Notes: a model not told the origin generated them from the letters alone. Positions 34,196-44,770 are shown, counted from the first letter of the stretch. The stretch is 64,000 bases of DNA from Porphyromonadaceae bacterium FC4 (GCA_900120395.1 LT635553.1:1470254-1534253), one strand, 5' to 3'. Numbers and translations are program-made.

Positions 34196-35137
34196 ATGGA
34201 CGAAGACAGCTGGCGCGAACGCTATCGTCGGTACCTGACCTACGAGCAGGGAGCATCTGAGCTGACGATTCAGGCGTACCTGTCAGACCTCGAGCAGTGG
34301 CTCATCATAGAGGGTCAAGAGCCCTCCGATGACGCTGCCCTAGAGGCTTTGGTACGCCGGACAGATACGCGCACAGCACGGAAGAGTTTACTCAAGTTTA
34401 TGGAAGCAGGCGACAGCGCACGAACCGTGCGCCGTCGCCTGGCCTCCATCCGCTCCTTTTACCGCTTCTTGCTTCGTCAGGAGCTGGTCCATACGAATCC
34501 CTTTCACTCCGTCCGACCTCCCAAAGGGGGGAAAGAACTACCTACGTTTCTCAACGCCGATGCACTAACTCAGCGGATCGGTGAGCTCTACACCGACGCC
34601 AAAGAGGCTGCCGAAGATCCCAAGAGAGAAAAAGAGCTCTGGGTGCAGGCCTTTGTCGTCGACCTCCTTTTTCAGACCGGCATGCGCTCTGCAGAGCTCT
34701 GCGGACTGCGGACGACCGATATCGACTTCACGGCAGAGAGCGTCAAGGTCCTAGGCAAGCGAAACAAAGAACGGATCATCCCCCTCGGCCCGGGCATCCT
34801 GGAGAAGATAGCGGAGTACCTGGATACTTACCGCACCCCGGCAGATTCGGCGGAGCCGACTTTCCTGGTCAATACGCGAGGGACACCTGCTACACACAGC
34901 TTTCTCTACCGCATCGTCACTCAGGCTTTGGAGCCGCTCGCACAGTACAATCACAAAAGCCCGCACATCCTACGGCATAGCTTTGCTACCGCACTGCTCA
35001 ATGGCGGTGCCGACCTCATGAGCGTCAAAGAACTACTGGGGCACGAAGATGTGGCGACTACCTCCATCTATACCCACACCACCTTTGAGGAGCTTCGCAA
35101 AAACTACCAAGCCCATCCCAGGAACAGAAAAGAGTAA
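34196..35137 (+). CDS. xerC: Tyrosine recombinase XerC/XerD-type
   Basis: 313 aa. An N-terminal SAM-like core-binding domain (about 8-100) is followed by the catalytic domain. The tyrosine-recombinase residues are visible: R in FQTGMRSAELCGL, K in VLGKRNKERIIPLG, H-x-x-R in HILRHSFATALL, H in LLGHEDVATTS and the nucleophile Y in IYTHTTFEEL. Xer proteins resolve chromosome dimers at dif. The ending IYTHTTFEELRKNYQAHPR resembles Bacteroidales XerC more than XerD, but that choice is tentative. It is 5 bp downstream of the beta-galactosidase, and the A+T-rich island begins about 100 bp after it. Confidence 0.85.
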   Translation: MDEDSWRERYRRYLTYEQGASELTIQAYLSDLEQWLIIEGQEPSDDAALEALVRRTDTRTARKSLLKFMEAGDSARTVRRRLASIRSFYRFLLRQELVHTNPFHSVRPPKGGKELPTFLNADALTQRIGELYTDAKEAAEDPKREKELWVQAFVVDLLFQTGMRSAELCGLRTTDIDFTAESVKVLGKRNKERIIPLGPGILEKIAEYLDTYRTPADSAEPTFLVNTRGTPATHSFLYRIVTQALEPLAQYNHKSPHILRHSFATALLNGGADLMSVKELLGHEDVATTSIYTHTTFEELRKNYQAHPRNRKE

Positions 35138-35235
35138 TTCCCAACACCTTTTGCCAACCATTCAATAGAATTGGTTCTCAAGGCTTTTGAACAAAAAAGG
35201 TATGATCAAGGACCTATAGGTCAAAACAATTACAT

Positions 35236-35802
35236 ATGAAGCAATTTATGTTGATATTATCACTTATTATTTGCTCCAATATTTGGGGACAAACAATAAG
35301 TTTACCCATGGCCCCCTTGGATATCAACTTGAAATACATTAATCAAACGGACTCTTTGGGTAAAAAAGATGGGTATTGGTGCGAAGTTTCTGATGATATT
35401 GTTTCACTATGCTTCTATGCCGGTGGAGTGAAAAACGGCTTAGCTCAAGTATACGGGAAGTTAGGACAAGATAAATATTATCTCCTAGCTTCCGGATACT
35501 ACTGTAATAACAGGCAAGCGTACCAATGGCTATTCTTTCATAATAATGGTATGGTTTCGACTTCACAAACCAAAATTTCAAAGAATTCAACCTTTTTGAA
35601 GGAGGCACAAAACGCGGGATTTTACAACCCCAACGCCACATGGCAGTGTTACATCAAAAATTATGATACCAATGGCAAAATCACTTCAGAAGGATGGTGT
35701 ATATTTCAAGATGATGTAGAAGCGGATGCACAGGAGGTAGGGCTATGGAAATACTACACCCCGCATGGCATAAAAACAGTAAACAAGTCTTTGGAGTATT
35801 GA
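35236..35802 (+). CDS. Exported MORN-like repeat protein, unknown function (A+T-rich island gene 1)
   Basis: 188 aa with a signal peptide ending at NIWGQ. The mature part has loosely repeated motifs that resemble MORN or YwqK-type repeats: KKDGYWCEVSDDI, FYAGGVKNGLAQVYGKLG and EVGLWKYYTPHGI. Codon and base use are visibly more A+T-rich than the flanking xerC and purB genes, suggesting acquisition by transfer. The sequence just after the stop (35810-35905) contains a short open stretch reading WHNNGVKNHPL in another frame, which could be a decayed repeat unit. No function is assigned. Confidence 0.7.
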   Translation: MKQFMLILSLIICSNIWGQTISLPMAPLDINLKYINQTDSLGKKDGYWCEVSDDIVSLCFYAGGVKNGLAQVYGKLGQDKYYLLASGYYCNNRQAYQWLFFHNNGMVSTSQTKISKNSTFLKEAQNAGFYNPNATWQCYIKNYDTNGKITSEGWCIFQDDVEADAQEVGLWKYYTPHGIKTVNKSLEY

Positions 35803-35938
35803 GGAGAACGATGTTGGCACAACAACGGCGTAAAGAACCATCCGCTTACAGTAGATGACAACAGCATTTATGCACAATGCTTCAGACATTCCAGCACAGC
35901 TGATTAGCAAATGATACTAAAATCATGAGATTACCACT

Positions 35939-36547
35939 ATGCAAACATATTTGTCAAAAGTTCAGGTCAGCAAGAATCTAATCGCACTACTTGTATGCCT
36001 CTTGCAATTCATATTTTATTCAACCTGTTTTGGGCAACAAGCTGGCTCTCATGAAATGAATTCTTTGGATAAGAATCTCCATTCTAGCATCCAAGCCATA
36101 TCTCAACTTCCATGGCTCAAGGAAGTGTTCCAAAAGGATGAAGTTATAATTTTTAGCTCTATGAAGATGAAAAAGCCAGAGAATCACTTCGGTATAGTAT
36201 TATTTCAAAATGGTCAATACGTATTAATAGGTTTAAAGAAAAACGAGGAGGATTTTTTTGTTTCCAATGTAACCTCTATGTATTCACCTTGTGCTGATAA
36301 TGGATACAACGTGTTCGATGAGATAAGAAGTCTCAATACTTCAAGCTTTTTTGGAGAAGAGTATTCTAAACACGAGTACATATCTTATCTGTACATCGCT
36401 TATTACTTGCATGGTAAGCTACTAGGTCACTGGGGGATGCCTTTTCTTCACATAGGATCAAACATAAAAGTCAAATATCCGATAAGCGGGAATGCTATTT
36501 TTTCATTATGGATGTTTGATGACAAGCTATTTGAAAAGTCTCAGTAA
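35939..36547 (+). CDS. Exported hypothetical protein (A+T-rich island gene 2)
   Basis: 202 aa, not recognised. A signal peptide (LIALLVCLLQFIFYSTCFGQ) is followed by a mature domain with FGIVLFQNGQYVLIGLKKNEEDFF and YISYLYIAYYLHGKLLGHWG. No lipobox or transmembrane helix is seen after cleavage, so it is likely periplasmic or secreted. Low G+C, like its neighbours. It shares the short FGQ/WGQ signal cleavage style with genes 1 and 3 of the island. Confidence 0.7.
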   Translation: MQTYLSKVQVSKNLIALLVCLLQFIFYSTCFGQQAGSHEMNSLDKNLHSSIQAISQLPWLKEVFQKDEVIIFSSMKMKKPENHFGIVLFQNGQYVLIGLKKNEEDFFVSNVTSMYSPCADNGYNVFDEIRSLNTSSFFGEEYSKHEYISYLYIAYYLHGKLLGHWGMPFLHIGSNIKVKYPISGNAIFSLWMFDDKLFEKSQ

Positions 36548-36607
36548 ATGATGTTATTCTCTATCCGATACAGAAAGATATATGAATGCATATAAATTCA
36601 TCCGCTC

Positions 36608-36742
36608 ATGTTGATCTATCCTGATGGAGATAAGGTGTCGTACAAGTGCAATACAGGCGGACTATTGACCCATAGGTCTAATCACTTAAAGGCACAATAC
36701 GATTTCCAGACAGTGAAACTCGGGGAACTGTACGAAGCTTAG
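36608..36742 (+). pseudogene. Possible C-terminal gene remnant between island genes 2 and 3
   Basis: Between the two genes an ATG at 36608 opens 44 codons (MLIYPDGDKVSYKCNTGG to GELYEA) with the look of a soluble protein C-terminus. The frame is closed upstream by a stop at 36593 and there is no obvious ribosome site. It may be the decayed end of a longer island gene or chance. Confidence 0.3.
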
Positions 36743-36797
36743 CGACAGGGAGTGTGCTCTTATACATGGTAACTGATACAAGATGGAATAAAGGTAA

Positions 36798-37379
36798 ATG
36801 AAAGAGAAAGTGATCTGTTTTTTGACGCTTGCGCTTATTTCAAGCTCAACGCTAATGTTTGGTCAAGATAAAATTCTCGACTATTGGGATAAGGAAGAAG
36901 CATTTCCCGACTCTGAAGATTGGTTTGCTCTTGCTCGGGTATCGCCAATTCCTGAAAGTGTCGTTTTGGATTACCTATGCAATACCAGAAATGATTGTTT
37001 TATTAACCCGGACAATGGATATAAGTTACGATATTATCCTGTTTGCAAAGTCGAAGCGAGAAACTATTGGCTATTAATGTATGAAATAACAGACGGTTAC
37101 TCACTAGATCGCTATATAGCTTCTTACATCGAACCCGAAGATAAGATAGCATACAAGCTCCATGTATACAGTTCTATTGGAGGTGATACACCTACAATCT
37201 TTTACAAGCTAAGAGGTGATAGAGTTGAAATCTTTCGTAAGATAAAAAGAAACTTGGAAGATGATACCATAGAAGATACCATACACGAAACTTATGGACT
37301 GGATAGTTCTTTGAGTTTAATTTCAAGTAATATTCCCGAAGCTTTTCTGCCTAAAATAATTATAGACAAATTAAACTAA
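36798..37379 (+). CDS. Exported hypothetical protein (A+T-rich island gene 3)
   Basis: 193 aa, not recognised. A signal peptide (VICFLTLALISSSTLMFGQ) precedes an acidic, aromatic-rich mature domain (WDKEEAFPDSEDWFALARV, YWLLMYEITDGYSLDRYIAS, YKLHVYSSIGGD, FYKLRGDRVEIF). AAGGTAA just upstream of the ATG is a plausible ribosome site. Two cysteines (in YLCNTRNDCF) could form a disulfide. Low G+C. Confidence 0.7.
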   Translation: MKEKVICFLTLALISSSTLMFGQDKILDYWDKEEAFPDSEDWFALARVSPIPESVVLDYLCNTRNDCFINPDNGYKLRYYPVCKVEARNYWLLMYEITDGYSLDRYIASYIEPEDKIAYKLHVYSSIGGDTPTIFYKLRGDRVEIFRKIKRNLEDDTIEDTIHETYGLDSSLSLISSNIPEAFLPKIIIDKLN

Positions 37380-37437
37380 GAATTTGTATGTTCACCTAGC
37401 GGAGGAATGGCGTTCGTGTGAAGAACAATCGTGTTTA

Positions 37438-37794
37438 ATGAAAACGGCACTAAAACATAATAGCTGGACAATGACCGTAGCTTTTGCTGTGATTGGGTTT
37501 CCAATAATCATCTTTCTATCCTACTTTTCATTGGGAAGTAAAGAGGATGTTATCGAAATATATCAGAGCAATCCTTTTCAAATCATTTTCATCAGAGGAT
37601 GCGTTTCGTTTATGGTCACTTCACTTGTAACGTCTTTGACAATGTTGCTCTTTGCCGTCTTCAAAAGAATACTATTGGATGTCAAGACTGCTCGTGAAAA
37701 GCTTTTCATTTCTCTGGGGCTTAATCTTGTTATTATAGGTATTGAGACTATTGGCGTCTTGACCTACAAATTGATATCAAACGGATATGTCTGA
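37438..37794 (+). CDS. Small multi-pass membrane protein (A+T-rich island gene 4)
   Basis: 118 aa from ATG 37438 (MKTALKHNSW). A TTG at 37384 would give 136 aa and begins 4 nt after the previous stop, so the start is uncertain. Three hydrophobic segments are seen: VAFAVIGFPIIIFLSYFSLG, FMVTSLVTSLTMLLFAVFK and FISLGLNLVIIGIETIGVLT. No family recognised. A membrane protein immediately after an exported protein could be its partner, but there is no direct evidence. The stop is 32 bp before double-hairpin repeat copy 5. Confidence 0.65.
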   Translation: MKTALKHNSWTMTVAFAVIGFPIIIFLSYFSLGSKEDVIEIYQSNPFQIIFIRGCVSFMVTSLVTSLTMLLFAVFKRILLDVKTAREKLFISLGLNLVIIGIETIGVLTYKLISNGYV

Positions 37795-37825
37795 TAGACA
37801 AAAGAGGCTGACCTGCGCTGAAAAA

Positions 37826-37913
37826 ATTTGACGGATAGTAGCGAAATGTTTCCAGTAGGAAAGCAAATGATTTGACGGATAGAAGCAATCTGTTTCCTAC
37901 TGGAAACTTTTTT
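37826..37913 (+). repeat. Double-hairpin dispersed repeat, copy 5 (second hairpin inverted)
   Basis: Units at 37826 and 37870, 44 bp apart, with TTTGACGGATAG heads. The first hairpin is TTTCC-AGTA-GGAAA, but the second is GTTTCC-TACT-GGAAAC, the exact reverse complement of the usual second hairpin, still followed by six Ts. The stem is kept while the loop is flipped. Cluster B begins about 30 bp downstream. Confidence 0.88.
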
Positions 37914-37929
37914 GCTCTCAGGAGCCGGT

Positions 37930-38705
37930 ATTTGACTAGGACGTTTGGTGGGCAGCACCCCGCAGGGGTGCCTCCTGCGTAGCCCGGGTGTCGAGGTGCG
38001 AAGCACCGATGACCCCGGGGAAAGCGATTGCCCCAAAAACAAAAACGACCCCGCCAGGGGTCGAACAACACAGCCCAAGGTCAGAGCGACGATAGGAGCT
38101 CTGACCCTGGGAAGAAGAATCCTCCTTCTCCAAAAAACGACTCCGACGAACGTTGGAGTCGTACCATCAGATGACGGGGTGCGACCCCGACGTGCGTCGG
38201 GGTCGGGGATAAAACCCGGATCGGTTACCCCGGGTCAGACGCTCCTTCGGAGCTCTGACCCGGGGCTAGGTTCTTTGACCCCTACCGGGGTCGGTAGACC
38301 CGCACTTCTCTCCTTTTAATACCTTATCAGCTCCCCCCTTTTGGATAGAAGGTTGGTGGGCAGCACCCCGTAGGGGTGCCTCCTGCGTAGCCCGGGTGTC
38401 GAGGTGCGGAGCACCGAAAACCCCGGGGAAAGCAATTGCCCCAAAAACAAAACGACCCCGCCAGGGGTCGCCAAAAGGTTTGACCCTATGGCGACCCCTG
38501 GCGGGGTCGGGAATTAATGGAGATAGTCCGTTAATTACCCGGGGTCTTCGGTGCTCCGCACCTCGACCACCGGGCTATGAAAAAACGACCCCTGCCGGGG
38601 TCGGCAGGCCCGGAGGCGTCGTTTATATAGATAGGAGCACATGACGATCCTCGGAAAACAAGTTCGTCAAGAACACGACCTCAACGAACATCGTTGGGGT
38701 CGAAA
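37930..38705. repeat. G+C-rich ordered hairpin cluster B
   Basis: Contains the same ordered stems as clusters A and C: CCCAAGGTCAGAGC..GCTCTGACCCTGGG (about 38070-38112), ACGACTCC..GGAGTCGT (about 38136-38162), GCGACCCCGACG..CGTCGGGGTCG (about 38181-38206), the nested stem CCCCGGGTCAGA..TCTGACCCGGGG (38228-38265) and GACCCCTACCGGGGTC. A direct repeat of about 117 bp beginning GGTGGGCAGCACCCC occurs at 37947-38063 and 38355-38470. Further GACCCC/GGGGTC stems continue to about 38610. It fills the gap between the island and purB, and no gene is supported in it. Confidence 0.8.
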
Positions 38706-38719
38706 TCCTTGCTCACGGC

Positions 38720-40081
38720 TTACTTGTGGGTGGTGGAGTAGACGCCGGTGTAGTTGCGCGGCGTGATGCGCTTCATCTCCTCCTTTACATCGTCACTGAT
38801 ATCCAGCTGATCGATGAAGTCGTCTACCCGCTCGCGTGTTAGCTTTTCGTTGGTTCGGGTCAGCGCCTTGAGAGCCTCGTAGGGTTGGGGGTAGCCCTCT
38901 CTTCGGAGGATGGTCTGGAGTGCTTCGGCAATGACCGGCAGTGCTTCATCGAGGTCATGGAGCATGGCCTCCTCGTTGAGCAGGATTTTACCCAGTCCCT
39001 TGAGCAAGCTATTCAAGGCAATACCGCTATACGCCAGAGGCATGCCGATATTTCGCATGACGGTCGAGTCGGTGAGGTCGCGCTGGAGACGAGATACCGG
39101 GAGCTTGTGCGACAGGTGCTCGAGGTAGGCGATGGCGATCCCGAGGTTGCCCTCTGCATTTTCGTAGTCTATGGGGTTCACCTTGTGGGGCATCGCCGAA
39201 GAGCCGACCTCGCCTTTCTTGATCTTTTGCTTGAAGTACTCTTCACTGATGTAGAGCCACATATCCTGCGAAAAATCCTTGAGGATCACGCAGATACGCT
39301 TGATGGCGTCCAGGAGTGCAGCGAGGTTGTCGTAGTTGGAGATCTGTGTCGTGTACTCCTCCAGCTCCATCTGTAGCTCTTCGCGGGCAAAGTCGTGAGC
39401 AAAAGCTCGCCAATCAACGTCGGGGTATGCGATGTGGTGGGCGTTCATGTTGCCGGTAGCTCCACCAAACTTCACGCTCTGCGGTACTTGTCTGAGGAGG
39501 CTGAGCTGCTGAGTCAGACGGTAGGCAAAGACCTTCAACTCCTTACCCAGGGTGGTCGGCGATGCAGGCTGACCATGTGTGCGTGCCAGCATGGGGATCT
39601 CCTTCCACTCCTCAGCGTAGTGCTCGATCTGGGCAATGACTTGCTCCAGAAGCGGAATCCAGTACTTCTCGAGCGCATCACGCAGCATCATCGGCTGAGC
39701 TGTGTTGTTGATATCCTGAGAGGTGAGCCCAAAGTGGACAAACTCCAGGACATCATCCAGGTCGGAATCCTTGAGCTGTTCTTTGATAAAGTACTCTACC
39801 GCTTTGACATCGTGGTTGGTGACAGACTCGATCTCCTTGACACGCTCGGCGTCTTTTTCGGAAAAGTCAGCGTAGATCGCTCTTAGCTCCTCCTGGTAGT
39901 GGGGGTCGTGAAGCTTTTGGAGGACAGGGAGTACCCGGCTGAGTGCCAGCAGGTACTTGATCTCTACCATCACTCGGTAGTGGATCAGGGCGTACTCTGA
40001 TGTGTAGGCGCTTAGCTCGGCGATCTGTCGGCGGTATCTGCCATCAATGGGTGAAACTGCGGTAAGGGGTGAGAGGTTCAT
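38720..40081 (-). CDS. purB: Adenylosuccinate lyase
   Basis: 453 aa. Fumarase/aspartase-superfamily enzyme: SPIDGRYRRQIAELS at the N-terminus, FVHFGLTSQDINNTAQPMML, MLARTHGQPASPTTLGKE (catalytic His region) and the signature loop GSSAMPHKVNPIDYENAEGNL. It acts twice in purine synthesis, releasing fumarate from SAICAR and from adenylosuccinate. The length fits the family. It is the last gene of the leftward nadE/ABC-F/argC/purB run, 18 bp after argC. Confidence 0.96.
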   Translation of the reverse strand: MNLSPLTAVSPIDGRYRRQIAELSAYTSEYALIHYRVMVEIKYLLALSRVLPVLQKLHDPHYQEELRAIYADFSEKDAERVKEIESVTNHDVKAVEYFIKEQLKDSDLDDVLEFVHFGLTSQDINNTAQPMMLRDALEKYWIPLLEQVIAQIEHYAEEWKEIPMLARTHGQPASPTTLGKELKVFAYRLTQQLSLLRQVPQSVKFGGATGNMNAHHIAYPDVDWRAFAHDFAREELQMELEEYTTQISNYDNLAALLDAIKRICVILKDFSQDMWLYISEEYFKQKIKKGEVGSSAMPHKVNPIDYENAEGNLGIAIAYLEHLSHKLPVSRLQRDLTDSTVMRNIGMPLAYSGIALNSLLKGLGKILLNEEAMLHDLDEALPVIAEALQTILRREGYPQPYEALKALTRTNEKLTRERVDDFIDQLDISDDVKEEMKRITPRNYTGVYSTTHK

Positions 40082-40099
40082 AGTGGTGTGTTTGGGGGA

Positions 40100-41077
40100 T
40101 TAGAATACAGAGGGCTTGATCTGGAGACCGGTGGTCTCGACAAGTGAGCACATGAGGTTCATGATGTGGACAGCGTTGCCGGCTGCTCCTTTCATGAGGT
40201 TGTCCATCGTGCTGACGATCAGTAGCTTGTTTTGGTGCTTACTCAGGTGTATCAGCACGTTATTGGTATTGGTGGCATCACGTACATCGGGGTACCTATC
40301 CACCAGTCGGACAAAGGAGTGGTCCTCGAAGTAGTTTTCGTAGATCTCTCGTATCTGCCCGAGTTCGAGAGAGGTATCCATGTAGGTGGTGGTGTAGAGG
40401 CCGCGGTTGAAGCCTCCACGCAGTGGGATGAGATTGACCTCCTGCTTGAAGCTTTTCTGGAGATCGGCAAGGGTCGTTTTGATCTCACTGACATGGCTGT
40501 GGCCTAGGGGTTGATTGACCTGAAAGGTGTCGAAGATCACGTCGTAGTCGAGCCCTTTGTCGGGCTTGGACCGTGCGAAAGTCTCCGTCTTCCCGGCTAC
40601 AGAGTAGGCGTGCAGCTCGCTATTGAGCAGCATGTGCTTGGCTAAGGGGATGAGGGGTGTCTCGACCGCAATGGCAAAGGACCCTGGCACTGCAGCTCGC
40701 GTCGTCTGAGTGAGGTCGCGTCGGTAGGCTTCGGGCAGACCGTAGACGTAGGCGTCGTCCTCCTGATCCGTATGCCGGTGCTCCCTCGAGAAGTCAATGA
40801 TCTTGACGCTGTCGGGGATCGGGTGGGCCTCCAAAAAAGCCCGGCTCGAGCCACTGGCGATGCACAAGAAGAGTACGTCCAGTCCATCGAAGTCGGGATT
40901 GCCGGAGAAGGTCAGAGACCGTAGACCGTGGAGGTCGTTGAAGACCTCCTGCACACACATCCCCTGGCGGCTGGGTGAATAGATTATCTCCAACTTGACG
41001 TCGGGGTGATGAATCAAGAGGCTATAGAGCTCGCCTACTGCATAGCCTTCACTACCTACGATTCCTACTTTTATCAT
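40100..41077 (-). CDS. argC: N-acetyl-gamma-glutamyl-phosphate reductase
   Basis: 325 aa. The N-terminal NAD(P)-binding fold (KVGIVGSEGYAVGELYSLLIHHP) keeps the GxxGYxxxEL shape. The expected active-site region reads AAVPGSFAIAVETPLIPLAK; the canonical family motif is P-G-C-x-(P/A)-T, so the catalytic Cys is replaced by Ser (PGSFAIA). The C-terminal stretch LMKGAAGNAVHIMNLM matches the family (KGAxGQAVQ). It would make glutamate semialdehyde in arginine synthesis, if active. It sits 7 bp downstream of the ABC-F gene and 18 bp upstream of purB. The Ser at the Cys position is unusual and casts doubt on standard activity. Confidence 0.88.
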   Translation of the reverse strand: MIKVGIVGSEGYAVGELYSLLIHHPDVKLEIIYSPSRQGMCVQEVFNDLHGLRSLTFSGNPDFDGLDVLFLCIASGSSRAFLEAHPIPDSVKIIDFSREHRHTDQEDDAYVYGLPEAYRRDLTQTTRAAVPGSFAIAVETPLIPLAKHMLLNSELHAYSVAGKTETFARSKPDKGLDYDVIFDTFQVNQPLGHSHVSEIKTTLADLQKSFKQEVNLIPLRGGFNRGLYTTTYMDTSLELGQIREIYENYFEDHSFVRLVDRYPDVRDATNTNNVLIHLSKHQNKLLIVSTMDNLMKGAAGNAVHIMNLMCSLVETTGLQIKPSVF

Positions 41078-41084
41078 GCTTTAG

Positions 41085-42737
<1,653 letters not shown>

Positions 42738-42766
42738 CTAGTGTATAAAATTTTCGTATTGTCTTG

Positions 42767-44692
42767 TCAAAAGCTATCTATCGTATTCAGCCACATTTCA
42801 GCGATGGCATCGCTGGGCATCCTCCAGGTCCCTCGCGGAGAGAGAGAGACGACGCCTACCTTTGGACCGTCGGGCATGCTGTTGCGCTTGAACTGCTGCG
42901 CAAAGAACCGCTTGGTAAACGTCCTCAGGAAGCTCTTCAGCTGCTCCTTCGTGTACTTGTCCCCAAAAGCCTTCTGCGCCATGAAGAACATCTTCTCCGG
43001 AGAGTAGGCATTGTGCAGCATGTGGTAGATATAAAAGTCGTGCACCTCATACGGGCCTATGATCTGCTCCGTCTGCTGGGTGATGGCTTCGCCGTGCTCA
43101 CTGTCGTTCTTGAGCTCGGGGCTGACCGGTGTGTCCACGATGTCTCGGAGTACCTGCTCCACCTCAGCGGGGTAGTCCTCAGCCAGGCAGTTGATCATGG
43201 TCTGTATCGAGGTTTTCGGGATGGAGGCATTCACATTGTACATGCTCATATGGTCTCCATTAAAGGTAGCCCATCCCAGTGCCAGCTCACTTAGGTCACC
43301 CGTTCCGAGCACAAATCCTCTCTCCAGATTTGCCAGATCCATCAGCACCTGAGTACGCTCCCGTGCCTGTGCATTCTCATAGGTGACATCCTCGGTCGCT
43401 GCATCGTGTCCTATAGCACGCAGATGCTCCAGTGCAGCCTCACCTATCGGTATCTCACGCATCGTCACGCCCAGGAGCCTCATCAGCTCCAGAGCGTTGT
43501 CCTTGGTGCGTTTACTGGTTCCCAACCCCGGCATGGTCACGGCGATGATGTCCTTTCGATCCCGCTCCAGCAGATCCATGGCATGCACCGCCACCAGGAG
43601 TGCCAGGGTGCTGTCCAGACCACCACTCACACCGATGACCACCTTACTGCCACCGAGGTGACGCAGGCGCTGGATCAGTCCCGCCGTCTGTATCTCAAAC
43701 ATCTCCTCACTGCGCTCCTTGAGGTCCACCGACTTGGGCATGAAGGGGTCCCGCTCTATTGGGCGGGTCATGTCGTACTCCTCGGTTTCATTGAGCTCGA
43801 AAGGAACCACGATTAGTCGGTCATCAGCGTAGTGCGAGGCCGCTTTGCGGAAAGTACTGTTGATCATCCGCTCGGTCTGGATCCGAGCCACGTCTAGATC
43901 GCTCACGAGGAGTCGCTCGGTTTGTTCGAAGCGGGGCATCTCCCCAAGGATCACACCGTTCTCGGCGATGAACGCCTTGCCGGTGTACACGAGATCCGTC
44001 GAGCTCTCGCCATTACCGCACGAAGCATACACATACCCTGTGATCTGCTGAGACGAGAGGCTGGAGATGAGGGAGCGGAGGTAAGTGTTTTTCCCGGCAT
44101 TCTCATTGCTCGCCGAGAGGTTGAATATGATGTGCGCACCATACAGCGCCAGACGAGTACCCGGAGTCAGGGGCGACCACATATCCTCACAGATCTCCAC
44201 GCCGATACCTATACTGCCACTCTTGAGGATCAGGTCATGCCCGATGGGGACGATATGATCCCCCACCTTCGCCGTCGTATAGGGAAGGTCGTAGGAGCTG
44301 GAGAACCACCTTTTTTCCTGAAACTCGCGATAGTTGGGCAGGTAAGTCTTGGGGATCGCACCAAGGATCTTTCCCCTCTGGATCGCCACAGCGGCGTTGT
44401 AGAGCTTTTCCTCCACCCTTAGCGGCATGCCCACTATGTACAGCAGCGGGAGGTCTGCCGTGCGGGCAGCCAGACGGTTGACCGCCTCCTCTGCCTCCTC
44501 CAGGAGGTAGGGCTGCAAGAATAAGTCACCACAGGTATACCCGGTGACACCAAGCTCCGGAAAAGTCAGGAGCTCCACCTGGCGATCGGCTGCGCGGTGC
44601 ACCATCGCCTCCATCCTATCGATGTTGTAGAAGCAGTCTGCTACCTTCACAAAGGGTACCCCGGCTGCTACTTTTACATATCCATGTTTCAT
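42767..44692 (-). CDS. nadE: Glutamine-dependent NAD(+) synthase
   Basis: 641 aa with the two-domain layout. The N-terminal nitrilase-type glutaminase has E in LLTFPELGVTGYTCGDLF, K in AIPKTYLPNYREFQEKRWF and C in GVEICEDMWSP. The C-terminal ATP-PPi synthetase has GVSGGLDSTLALLVAVHAMD (PP-loop), GLGTSKRTKDNAL and GDLSELALGW. It makes NAD from deamido-NAD, ATP and glutamine-derived ammonia. It heads the leftward run; the ABC-F gene follows 44 bp downstream. Confidence 0.96.
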   Translation of the reverse strand: MKHGYVKVAAGVPFVKVADCFYNIDRMEAMVHRAADRQVELLTFPELGVTGYTCGDLFLQPYLLEEAEEAVNRLAARTADLPLLYIVGMPLRVEEKLYNAAVAIQRGKILGAIPKTYLPNYREFQEKRWFSSSYDLPYTTAKVGDHIVPIGHDLILKSGSIGIGVEICEDMWSPLTPGTRLALYGAHIIFNLSASNENAGKNTYLRSLISSLSSQQITGYVYASCGNGESSTDLVYTGKAFIAENGVILGEMPRFEQTERLLVSDLDVARIQTERMINSTFRKAASHYADDRLIVVPFELNETEEYDMTRPIERDPFMPKSVDLKERSEEMFEIQTAGLIQRLRHLGGSKVVIGVSGGLDSTLALLVAVHAMDLLERDRKDIIAVTMPGLGTSKRTKDNALELMRLLGVTMREIPIGEAALEHLRAIGHDAATEDVTYENAQARERTQVLMDLANLERGFVLGTGDLSELALGWATFNGDHMSMYNVNASIPKTSIQTMINCLAEDYPAEVEQVLRDIVDTPVSPELKNDSEHGEAITQQTEQIIGPYEVHDFYIYHMLHNAYSPEKMFFMAQKAFGDKYTKEQLKSFLRTFTKRFFAQQFKRNSMPDGPKVGVVSLSPRGTWRMPSDAIAEMWLNTIDSF

Positions 44693-44762
44693 GTCTCGGA
44701 GTCGGTTATTTGTTAGCTACTTGATTGCGGTGTGGTTTAATGTACATACAACAGTCCGACTA

Positions 44763-44770
44763 CAAAGTTA
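44763..44770 (-). promoter_or_regulatory. Candidate -7 element (TAACTTTG) for the nadE run
   Basis: On the minus strand TAACTTTG fits TAnnTTTG and lies about 70 nt before the nadE start. No TTG at -33. Confidence 0.4.

Noticed and set aside
35138-35235. dif site next to the Xer recombinase gene
   Set aside because: No 28-bp dif-like pair of Xer half-sites could be recognised in the spacer.
37930-38705. Short open frames in hairpin cluster B (for example 37945-38319)
   Set aside because: They run through palindromes, are rich in Pro, Gly and Arg, and are not kept between the three clusters.
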